DNA of 5,615 nt. Source: an uncultured beta proteobacterium (GTDB lineage Bacteria; Pseudomonadota; Gammaproteobacteria; Burkholderiales; Burkholderiaceae_C). The stretch is from NCBI GenBank assembly GCA_903840825.1, contig CAIMHL010000474.1:1-5615 (forward strand). Direction: 5' to 3'. The notes beneath the pieces were generated by a model, which had not been told where the DNA came from, did not search any database, and saw only the letters and a program-made list of their open reading frames with translations. Position numbers and translations under genes: made by a program. The stretch's first letter is position 1, and each line of letters opens with the position of its first letter. Shown here one piece after another: positions 1 through 5,615 of the stretch.

Positions 1-48
1 TACAGGGTCACGCGTCATATTCGGGAAACTTGCATGGCCGATGGCCAT
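1..48 (-). CDS. possible 5' end of a leftward gene, cut by the window edge
   Basis: A minus-strand ATG at 48 opens a frame of 16 codons, MAIGHASFPNMTRDPV, that is still open at the window edge. It lies downstream of the large helicase gene in the same direction, about 110 bases after that gene's stop, and behind an AT-rich stretch that could hold a promoter. No good ribosome binding site is visible before the ATG, and I do not recognise the peptide. A plus-strand frame across the same bases is also open from the left edge to a TAG at 58-60, so the coding direction is not settled. Both readings are too short to judge. Confidence 0.25.
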   Translation of the reverse strand, partial: MAIGHASFPNMTRDPV

Positions 49-59
49 GGCGCTGAGTA

Positions 60-76
60 GTTATAAAATTTATAAC
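60..76. repeat. 17-bp AT-rich palindrome, candidate operator
   Basis: The arms GTTATAAA and TTTATAAC are perfectly inverted around a single central A. The site lies 12-28 bases upstream of the possible leftward ATG at 48. That is where a repressor site overlapping a -10 element would be expected, and the palindrome itself contains TATAA-like hexamers. Function is inference; the symmetry is directly visible. Confidence 0.4.
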
Positions 77-159
77 AAATATGAGTCTAGAGCAATAAAT
101 ACGTGCTTAAGCAGCTCTTTTTTATATAGCGACTAAATGGGGCGCCAAACCGCTATTTG

Positions 160-3100
160 CTAATCATCCAGTGCAAATACAACACTCATAGGCGCACTGC
201 CGGTGTGGCTTTTGTATCGGGCCTTACCCACATACAAAAACGGCGCAGCCTTGCCAGCCTGCAACTTGTGCTCGCGCACAAACAGGTGGATGGCGATGCC
301 CTTGGCTTCGTGCTGAATGATTTCTTGCCCCCTTTTTCCTTCCGGCGTGGTGGCGTTTTGACTTTGCCAATGGAAAGTCTGCTCGTCAATCCAATGGTCA
401 AGGTAGCGGTGGTCTTGGGCCTTGCCTTGTTTGTTGAGCGTGACAAAGAGAATGTGCGCCTTTTTGTCATTCAGGGCCACATGCCCCATTGACCAGTTCC
501 CAACATTGAACGTCTCGCCAAACAAAGCCGGAACCTCATCGCGCATAAAACTTTGGTTGATGTGCAAATCCATCGGGTCAACAACGCCTTTAAACCGGGC
601 CAACGTGCGCATATCGTCGGTGGCGGTCATGTCGGCATAGTCGGGGTTGAAGGCTTTTAAGACGTGCTGGCCTGCGGTCCCTTTGGTCACCGAGCGCAGC
701 AAATATTGGTTGTCGCCAAACTCGTCCTGACGCTCAATGGCCATCACGCTGCCGGTGACAGAACCGGCGTTGGTGGGGTTGACCAACTCAAGCAGCAGGT
801 AATCACCATCAAGAATCGGGTTTTTGCCACCGTTCATAGAGTTACCCGTTGCCCTAGCAATGAAGTGGCGGGCGGGGTCAATTTTGCCGTAGCTGCTACC
901 CAGGCTGCGGTGCTCGGTGGCTTCGCTGGATGACGTCCGAAAGTGGCCACAAGCAATTTTGAGGGTGGGAAAGTAAGGCACCTCTTGGCGCGCCATCGGT
1001 TTAACCGGAAACGCAATGACGTTGCTAACAGGCACTGGGGCCGCCGATTGGCGGGCCGCATAGGACGCCAAGCGGTAATCAACCAACTCTTGAACCAGCG
1101 TGGCAAGGGCTTCGCGGTCTGCTTCGGCGACGGTAAACGTGGGTAAAAAATTCTCACCATTTGTCTTAAAAAATGCACTTGCGGCGTTGCTTCTGTTGCC
1201 GCCTACCCAAGCGTTGACTGGGTTGTCTCGCCAATACCGTTGCCAGTCGAGTGCATCACCATCCTGTGTTTCACTCAAACGCTCTGGCAAGTCCCTCAGC
1301 AGCGAACGCCGACGTTGCAGCACGGTCAACGACCGCTTGGTCAGTGCGGGCAATGAAGGTGGCACGCTCCATCCGTCCAATTCTTGAAACGCTTCGAGTA
1401 AAACCATCTTAAAACTCAGCGTCATGGCGGTCGTTTCGACTTCTCGCAGGAACTGCTGATGTTGCGTGGCGGTTGATAAGTCCAAGTCTGCCAAATCGCC
1501 CATGTCTTTGACGAATTCAAACCAACTGCCGTATTGCAGACGCAGGCGCGTGACGTTGGCACCCGAACGGTAAAACTCGGCCAAGGATGGACGACGGCAC
1601 AGCGTGGCCCTTAACGCTTCGTAATCTTGGGCCGCACCCGCAACATCCAATGACTTTAAAAACTCAATCAAAGCCATGTCGTAGTTGATGAAGCAGCCAT
1701 TAGGCAGCACGAGTTGCTGTTGCTCTACTTGGCGGGCAAAGGCGGCAATGTCGCGGTAACTGGCGCCTACTTGGGCCAGTGCCTGGGGCTTATGTAAGAA
1801 GCTTTGGTGGTTGCCTATAAAGTCAAGAACCACCAGTTTTTCTTTGCCTTCAAAGCGGCGCAGGCCACGACCAAGCTGCTGCAAAAACAAAATCTTGGAC
1901 TCGGTGGGGCGCAGCATCAGCACGGTGTCAATCGAGGGTAAGTCAACCCCTTCGCTGAACAAGTCAACCGAAAAAATGACCTGCAAAACGCCCTCGGCCA
2001 GTTGGGCCAGCGCATCGCCACGGCTGAGGTCTGAGCCTGAGTAGACCGCTGCTGCCGAGATGCCATCCTTGCGAAACTGCTCGGCCATGAACTGGGCATG
2101 GCGTATGGATACGCAAAAAGCAAGAGTGCGTTTTTGTGCCTTTTCACGCCACTGCGTTAGGGCGTGGCGGGCACGGGCTAGGGTGGCGAGTTTGTTGGCG
2201 AGTTGTTCCGGGTCAAACCGGCCATTTCGCCACGGAATTTCTCGGTAGTTAACCGACTCATCCCACATGCCAAAGTAATGAAACGGGGCCAACAGCCCGG
2301 CGGTGACGCCCGCATAAAGGTTGCAGCTGTAAACAAGGTTGTCATCACACAGCGACAAAATGTCTGACTGGTCTGTTCGGTCGGGCGTTGCGGTCAACCC
2401 AATCAAAAACTGCGGAGAAAAGTAACTGAGCAAGCGCCTATATGTGGGCGCTGCGGCGTGGTGAAACTCATCAACCACGATGTAATCGAAGTGCTGGGGT
2501 GTAAAACGTTGCAGGTGCGCAAGCCGACCTAGCGTTTGCACGGACGCACACAACACGTCCACTTGCACATCGCGAACGGTGCCTCTGAAGAAACCGACGC
2601 GGGCATGGGGTCGAATGCGAAGGAACGTTTCTGCCGCTTGGTTAAGTATTTCCTCCCGATGGGCGACGAACAAGACGCGACGGGCACCCATTTGCTGCGC
2701 GTCAAACGCGGCTAACCAGGTCTTGCCAAGGCCCGTGGCCAGCACGACAAGCCCGCGTCGGTAGCCAAGTGATCGGGTGGCGGCGAGTGCTTCAAGCGCG
2801 GCAATTTGCACCGGTGTGGGCTGGGGTGCGGCTTCTTTCTCGTCGCTGCCAGCGGCAACCGGCATGGGGTGAATGGTGCGCCGCGCCTCGTAGGCATCAA
2901 TCCATGCATCCGTGAGAGGCACCGTTCTTGAATCGGCAAATACAGATTCAAAGCGGTTGCGCGCTTCCAAGAAGCCATCGTCTGCGGGGTAGTCAACGCG
3001 GTAATTCCACTCCAACCCATTGGTGAGCGCTTGGCGGCTGATGTTGCTAGAGCCAATAAATGCCGTGCCGTGCAAGTAACGGTCTTGCGTGTAATGGGCA

Positions 3101-3948
3101 AAGAGATAGGCCTTAATGTGAAAGCTGCTTTTGCGGGTCTCAAAAACCCTCACCTCAGCCCCCAGCTCTTGCAGCAGCATGAGAAGGCGAAGCGCTTCGG
3201 GGTCGGTCACATCCAGATAGTCGCTGGTGACCACGCGAACCCGCGCAGGCAGGTTGCCTACTTCTTCGTTTGGCGTCAGCGCTTGCTGTAAATCAGGGAG
3301 CAGCAAACGCAAGCCCGAAGTTTTGATAAAGGCCACCGTGAAATCAATTTCATGGGCGCGGGCCATAGCCCCGCGAAGCTGGGGGAGAAACTGGAGGTCT
3401 CTGTCGCCTGTGATTAGTTTCACGCGCTGGCTGGGGCTGCGGTGTACCAAAGCATTGAGCCAATGGTCTTGCCGGTCTGGGCGATTGTCTGGCGTTGTCC
3501 AGCATTCGATGGAATCAACATCGGCCAGTTTGGAAAGCCAGCCGCGCAATTCGGCCTCAGTGGCATCTGTAAAGTGCCTTCCCTTAACAGACCGTTCCCC
3601 TTGGCCTAGTTTGAAGCTGAGATAGAAAGTGCCGCCGGGCTTTAAGGCCGTCCATAGCCGCCCAAGGGCATCGGGTAGCGCGTGTTCGGGCAGGTGCAGC
3701 AAGCTGGCGCACGCCCAAACACCGTCATAACAAGCCGACTCGTCAATCTCGTCAAACGACTGGGTAGCCACCGCCTGCCCAATAAAAACGGAGGCTCTTT
3801 GCGCCAACTCATGTGAGGCATCAAAAGCCCGAACGCGCAAGCGCCGCGCCAAAAAAGCCTTGCTGTCGCGGCCAGAACCGCACCCCGCATCCAGCAAAAA
3901 TCCACCGTTTGGAATGTGCTGCAAAAACCGCTCGTAAAGCGGCGTCAT
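160..3948 (-). CDS. methyltransferase-PLD nuclease-SF2 helicase-S24-like-DUF3427 fusion protein, 5' end disrupted by an IS
   Basis: This is a 1262-residue multidomain protein, probably a restriction or defence enzyme acting on DNA. Residues 1-170 are a class I SAM methyltransferase with motif I LLDAGCGSG at 18-26. It has no NPPY-type DNA-methylase motif and resembles TehB-like small-molecule enzymes. Residues 172-355 are a PLD-like nuclease with one HKD site (H267, K269, then GSSN 299-302). Residues 375-720 are an SF2 helicase: Walker A ATGLGKT 404-410, DEFH 493-496, TATP 519-522 and motif VI QQLGRGLRR 690-698. A helical region follows, then an Ala/Pro-rich linker near 960-992. Next come an S24-like segment (GNSM, S1037; DGD 1047-1049) and a DUF3427 core at about 1130-1262 (FVTLNK, FHWQSQN, HLFVRE). 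The ATG is only the first available start: homologous codons continue upstream into the IS border, and no ribosome binding site precedes it. The body has no internal stop or frameshift. Activity and substrate are inference. Confidence 0.85.
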   Translation of the reverse strand: MTPLYERFLQHIPNGGFLLDAGCGSGRDSKAFLARRLRVRAFDASHELAQRASVFIGQAVATQSFDEIDESACYDGVWACASLLHLPEHALPDALGRLWTALKPGGTFYLSFKLGQGERSVKGRHFTDATEAELRGWLSKLADVDSIECWTTPDNRPDRQDHWLNALVHRSPSQRVKLITGDRDLQFLPQLRGAMARAHEIDFTVAFIKTSGLRLLLPDLQQALTPNEEVGNLPARVRVVTSDYLDVTDPEALRLLMLLQELGAEVRVFETRKSSFHIKAYLFAHYTQDRYLHGTAFIGSSNISRQALTNGLEWNYRVDYPADDGFLEARNRFESVFADSRTVPLTDAWIDAYEARRTIHPMPVAAGSDEKEAAPQPTPVQIAALEALAATRSLGYRRGLVVLATGLGKTWLAAFDAQQMGARRVLFVAHREEILNQAAETFLRIRPHARVGFFRGTVRDVQVDVLCASVQTLGRLAHLQRFTPQHFDYIVVDEFHHAAAPTYRRLLSYFSPQFLIGLTATPDRTDQSDILSLCDDNLVYSCNLYAGVTAGLLAPFHYFGMWDESVNYREIPWRNGRFDPEQLANKLATLARARHALTQWREKAQKRTLAFCVSIRHAQFMAEQFRKDGISAAAVYSGSDLSRGDALAQLAEGVLQVIFSVDLFSEGVDLPSIDTVLMLRPTESKILFLQQLGRGLRRFEGKEKLVVLDFIGNHQSFLHKPQALAQVGASYRDIAAFARQVEQQQLVLPNGCFINYDMALIEFLKSLDVAGAAQDYEALRATLCRRPSLAEFYRSGANVTRLRLQYGSWFEFVKDMGDLADLDLSTATQHQQFLREVETTAMTLSFKMVLLEAFQELDGWSVPPSLPALTKRSLTVLQRRRSLLRDLPERLSETQDGDALDWQRYWRDNPVNAWVGGNRSNAASAFFKTNGENFLPTFTVAEADREALATLVQELVDYRLASYAARQSAAPVPVSNVIAFPVKPMARQEVPYFPTLKIACGHFRTSSSEATEHRSLGSSYGKIDPARHFIARATGNSMNGGKNPILDGDYLLLELVNPTNAGSVTGSVMAIERQDEFGDNQYLLRSVTKGTAGQHVLKAFNPDYADMTATDDMRTLARFKGVVDPMDLHINQSFMRDEVPALFGETFNVGNWSMGHVALNDKKAHILFVTLNKQGKAQDHRYLDHWIDEQTFHWQSQNATTPEGKRGQEIIQHEAKGIAIHLFVREHKLQAGKAAPFLYVGKARYKSHTGSAPMSVVFALDD

Positions 3949-4002
3949 ATCGACGTGGGCCGTGTCTAAAAAGAAGGCGTCAGCGTTTTGGTTGTAGTAA
4001 TT
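3949..4002 (-). pseudogene. orphaned N-terminal codons of the methyltransferase domain
   Basis: In frame with the large gene and directly upstream of its first ATG, 18 codons read NYYNQNADAFFLDTAHVD. The pattern YYNxNAxxFxxxT leading into MTPLYERFL is, from family knowledge, the usual N-terminus of this methyltransferase type. The segment is therefore genuine coding sequence, cut from its start codon by the IS. No ATG, GTG or TTG lies in frame between the TGA at 4015-4017 and the ATG at 3946-3948. Loss of this segment would remove the helix that normally packs over the SAM site. Confidence 0.7.
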
Positions 4003-4004
4003 AA
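4001..4004. repeat. TTAA target-site duplication, left copy
   Basis: TTAA directly abuts the left inverted repeat, and the same four bases abut the right end at 5499-5502. Because TTAA is its own reverse complement, it cannot be distinguished by sequence alone from a 4-bp extension of the inverted repeats. A 4-bp duplication fits what is known of the IS1380 family. Confidence 0.65.
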
Positions 4005-4023
4005 CCGAGATTGTTCATTAGGA
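4005..4023 (+). repeat. terminal inverted repeat, transposase 3' side
   Basis: CCGAGATTGTTCATTAGGA is the exact reverse complement of 5480-5498. Pairing ends at the next inner base (4024 T against 5479 G). The transposase stop codon (complement of 4018-4020) lies inside this repeat, so the gene runs to the very end of the element. Confidence 0.92.
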
Positions 4024-5364
4024 TTTTTTAGCTGAATCCGCGAATGCCAAAGACTCACCGGCATTGGCCCAAAGCCCCTCAAACCAAGGCCTTCGCTTGC
4101 GTGCCACAGCCAGTCGAAACGTCTGCTTCTGCGACTTGTCCATGCGGCTATCCCAGAATGCACCGACAGCCAGAACCTTGTGATGCAACGTCGAGAGGGT
4201 GTGATGCACGCTTTGGCGCATCACCGTATGGCGAAACACGCTCATCAGGTTGTACGCCAGCATCGTCACCCCCAGTGCCGCCTCTGTCGCCCAGAAGTCA
4301 CGCAGCACGAAGCTGCCCAGGCCGAAGTCAGACTTAAGCTCCTTGATCCGATTCTCGCAGTCTGCCCTTCCCCTGTACAAGCGCCACACATCCAGTGCGG
4401 GGATCGTCAAGTCGGTCAACATCGCGCCGTAGCGCCAACCTTGCAAATCCTCATCATCAGCAAACAGCGACAGCGTTTTGCCAGGTACCGCACCATTGTT
4501 GCGCCGTACATGCTGGCGTACCACCACCAGACGTTGCGGGTTTGACCAGCCATGGGGCTGGTAACTCACTTCGCCAACCTCAAGTCCCGGCTCGACTTGC
4601 TGCCATTTGCATTGATCCACGATGGTTTGTTGCAGCGGCTGTGTCAGGCGTGCGCTGATGATGTGGGTGATCTTCTTGCCCACCAGAAAGTCGACTATGG
4701 CTTTGTCATAGAAGCCGCTGTCTGCACGAAACAGGCCGACTTTGGTTGCACCCAGATTCTCCAGCGTGGACTCCAGAAAGCTCAGCGCATTGTTGGACGC
4801 ACTGGTGTTGCCTGGGCGCAGCCAAAAGTTGGCCACCAGCCGCCAATCAGCCACAAAGGCCAGCAACGGGTGGTGGCTGGCTCTGCCGTGGTGTTTGGGG
4901 TTGTAGCCTTTGGCGCCACCCTCGATTTGTGAGCCCCAGCGGGTAAGCACGGTGGAGTCCACATCTAGGGTGATGGAGTTCAGACGCAGTTTGTCAAAGA
5001 GCCAACGAAAACTGCTGGTTTGCACCCGGCTGGAGTCAGCTTGATCGAAGCGTTGAAATAGCCGCACGATGGCTTTGTGGCCAGCAGCCTTACCCCAGTC
5101 AAATAGTCGCACCAGGGTGGCATCCAGGCGGGTGATGTCAGCCTGTGCGAACCTGGCTGCGCCACACCAGATGCTGACGATCATTTGTTCGATGAGTTGC
5201 TCCGGGCGGTAGCCACGGTTGGAGCCTGGCGGGGGGAGTTGCCAGCTTTGCACGCCGGCTCGAAAGTCCAGGCCGTCAAGCATGCGCTTGAGTAAGGCCA
5301 GTCCACCCCAGGCAGTGACTTCACGCGAACTGAACTTGAGATCGAACGGGTCATAGGGTTTCAT
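4018..5364 (-). CDS. IS1380-family DDE transposase
   Basis: This 448-residue transposase cuts and rejoins DNA at the element's ends. With numbering from the ATG at 5364, the first catalytic Asp is D136 in LDVDSTVL, followed by the family signature KGYNPK and SHHPL. The second Asp is D215 in FRADSGF. The Glu is E337 in the Y-x2-R-x3-E-x6-K pattern YRGRADCENRIKELK. All three residues are intact, and the length is normal for the family. I chose the ATG because it gives MKPYDPFDLKFSSREVTAWGGL, a reasonable family start; an in-frame TTG at 5376 would add four residues. Neither start has a clear Shine-Dalgarno site. The leader contains an 11-bp palindrome that may limit expression. The stop TAA lies in the terminal repeat and is followed immediately by an in-frame TGA, then by the frame of the downstream large gene. 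Confidence 0.95.
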   Translation of the reverse strand: MKPYDPFDLKFSSREVTAWGGLALLKRMLDGLDFRAGVQSWQLPPPGSNRGYRPEQLIEQMIVSIWCGAARFAQADITRLDATLVRLFDWGKAAGHKAIVRLFQRFDQADSSRVQTSSFRWLFDKLRLNSITLDVDSTVLTRWGSQIEGGAKGYNPKHHGRASHHPLLAFVADWRLVANFWLRPGNTSASNNALSFLESTLENLGATKVGLFRADSGFYDKAIVDFLVGKKITHIISARLTQPLQQTIVDQCKWQQVEPGLEVGEVSYQPHGWSNPQRLVVVRQHVRRNNGAVPGKTLSLFADDEDLQGWRYGAMLTDLTIPALDVWRLYRGRADCENRIKELKSDFGLGSFVLRDFWATEAALGVTMLAYNLMSVFRHTVMRQSVHHTLSTLHHKVLAVGAFWDSRMDKSQKQTFRLAVARKRRPWFEGLWANAGESLAFADSAKKS

Positions 5365-5402
5365 GATGACAGTCAATTCAGAGAAGGAGCATTGATTTCA
5401 TG

Positions 5403-5412
5403 GAACAATTTC
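5403..5412 (+). repeat. subterminal copy of part of the terminal repeat
   Basis: GAACAATTTC matches GAACAATCTC in the terminal repeat (5487-5496) at nine of ten positions, in the same orientation, about 84 bases further in. It overlaps the leader palindrome. Subterminal copies of end sequences often bind transposase; that role is inference here. Confidence 0.35.
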
Positions 5413-5432
5413 TAATGGATGCCATTAGAAAT
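5408..5432. repeat. 11-bp perfect inverted repeat in the transposase leader
   Basis: ATTTCTAATGG and CCATTAGAAAT pair perfectly across a 3-base spacer. The site is 44 bases upstream of the transposase ATG. In RNA it would form a strong hairpin that could reduce translation of transcripts entering from outside. As DNA it could bind a protein, and it would fall in the spacer of a weak candidate promoter (TTGTGG and TTAGAA hexamers on the minus strand). The symmetry is seen; both roles are inference. Confidence 0.55.
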
Positions 5433-5479
5433 CCACAAAAAAATGTGAGCAGTCATTGTGCCGCCAAAGTCAGCATAAG

Positions 5480-5498
5480 TCCTAATGAACAATCTCGG
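5480..5498 (-). repeat. terminal inverted repeat, transposase 5' side
   Basis: TCCTAATGAACAATCTCGG is a perfect 19-bp inverted match to 4005-4023. It marks the outer end upstream of the transposase gene, 115 bases before its ATG. Confidence 0.92.
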
Positions 5499-5502
5499 TT
5501 AA
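5499..5502. repeat. TTAA target-site duplication, right copy
   Basis: This is the same four bases as at 4001-4004, directly outside the right inverted repeat. The pair marks the insertion point in the host gene's 5' region. Confidence 0.65.
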
Positions 5503-5524
5503 ACGCTGATTATTGGTCTAGATC

Positions 5525-5540
5525 GTCTTTCGTTAAAGAC
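5525..5540. repeat. 6-bp inverted repeat with four-base loop
   Basis: GTCTTT and AAAGAC flank CGTT. The site lies inside the short leftward frame upstream of the IS. It could be a small hairpin or an operator half-site pair for the original promoter region, but a repeat of this size can also occur by chance. Confidence 0.25.
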
Positions 5541-5615
5541 ATTCATCATGCTGCTTGTAAAGAGTCGTCAGCTACAATCCAAAGTTCCCCTAATAGTGAT
5601 GTTTTTCATTGAGGA

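Larger units (their letters stand above)
4005..5498 (-). mobile_element. complete IS1380-family insertion sequence, 1494 bp
   Basis: The element is bounded by perfect 19-bp inverted repeats and flanked by TTAA on both sides. It contains one intact transposase gene on the minus strand. Its length, its single DDE gene and its ends starting CCGAGATT (compare CCTAGATT in the IS1380-family ISEcp1) all fit the family. It is oriented like the large host gene and interrupts that gene's 5' end. No passenger gene is present. There is no convincing terminator between the transposase stop and the host gene, so read-through into it is possible. Confidence 0.92.
5499..5549 (-). pseudogene. short leftward frame, possibly the original start of the interrupted gene
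   Basis: From an ATG ATG pair (5544-5549) the minus strand reads MMNVFNERRSRPIISV and then TAA, the stop being formed with the TTAA at the IS border. It is on the right strand and in the right place to be the severed start of the large gene. However, removing the IS and one TTAA on paper keeps the TAA and leaves the frame one base away from the methyltransferase codons. No Shine-Dalgarno site is visible. It could instead be a chance frame or a mutated remnant. Confidence 0.25.

Noticed and set aside
89..123. Possible plus-strand terminator: AGAGC and GCTCT arms followed by a T run
   Set aside because: The stem is only five pairs with a loop of about 20 bases, and no plus-strand gene is established upstream.
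126..156. Hairpin ATAGCG/CGCTAT just after the large gene's stop, considered as its terminator
   Set aside because: On the minus strand it is followed by an A-rich run rather than a T run, so it does not look like an intrinsic terminator.
157..3905. Several open frames of 60-143 codons on both strands across the large gene
   Set aside because: They are shadows of the 1262-codon frame, which carries clear conserved motifs; none shows a recognisable domain or ribosome binding site.
4021..4039. GGATT/AATCC inverted repeat at the transposase 3' end
   Set aside because: It has only five pairs and no T run after it on the minus strand; it lies within coding sequence and is probably chance.
5434..5447. 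CACA-A6-TGTG small inverted repeat in the IS leader
   Set aside because: Four-base arms around an A tract are too weak to separate from chance.
5400..5612. Plus-strand 70-codon frame starting in the IS leader and crossing its right end
   Set aside because: It crosses the IS boundary, reads through the inverted repeat and has no recognisable features, so it is most likely accidental.
5611..5615. GAGGA at the window edge, resembling a ribosome binding site for a plus-strand gene
   Set aside because: No start codon or coding sequence lies within the window to support it.
1..5615. CRISPR array, tRNA, rRNA or riboswitch
   Set aside because: No regularly spaced direct repeats, tRNA-like cloverleaf or recognisable structured RNA was seen on reading; almost all bases fall in the two genes.

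Overview
This 5.6-kb window comes from a moderate-GC bacterium. The protein style and codon use suggest a betaproteobacterium such as a member of the Burkholderiales; this is inference, because no rRNA or other taxonomic marker is present. It holds two real genes, both on the minus strand: a very large multidomain enzyme (positions 160-3948) and a transposase inside a complete insertion sequence (4005-5498).

Left part (1-159): an AT-rich intergenic stretch containing a 17-bp near-perfect palindrome (60-76). It may also contain the first 16 codons of another leftward gene that leaves the window at position 1.

Central part (160-3948): one 1262-codon frame encodes five modules in a row. These are a class I SAM methyltransferase of the small-molecule/TehB-like type, a PLD-like (HKD) nuclease, an SF2 DEAD/DEAH-type helicase, an S24 (LexA/UmuD)-like domain and a DUF3427 C-terminal module. 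The arrangement looks like a restriction or genome-defence protein. The S24 segment has a Cys-Gly pair about 36 residues before its Ser, as in UmuD, but an Arg where the catalytic Lys normally sits.

Right part (4005-5498): a 1494-bp IS1380-family element with perfect 19-bp terminal inverted repeats, flanked by TTAA on both sides. It sits in the 5' end of the large gene. Eighteen recognisable methyltransferase codons lie between the IS edge and the first available ATG, with no start codon among them. The transposase stop codon lies inside the inverted repeat and is followed at once by a second in-frame stop. The two genes therefore share one reading frame separated by TAA TGA. Expression of the defence-like protein is probably lost, reduced or dependent on the IS.

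Extreme right (5503-5615): the pre-insertion upstream flank, with a short leftward reading frame that may be the original gene start but does not rejoin the methyltransferase frame when the IS is removed on paper.
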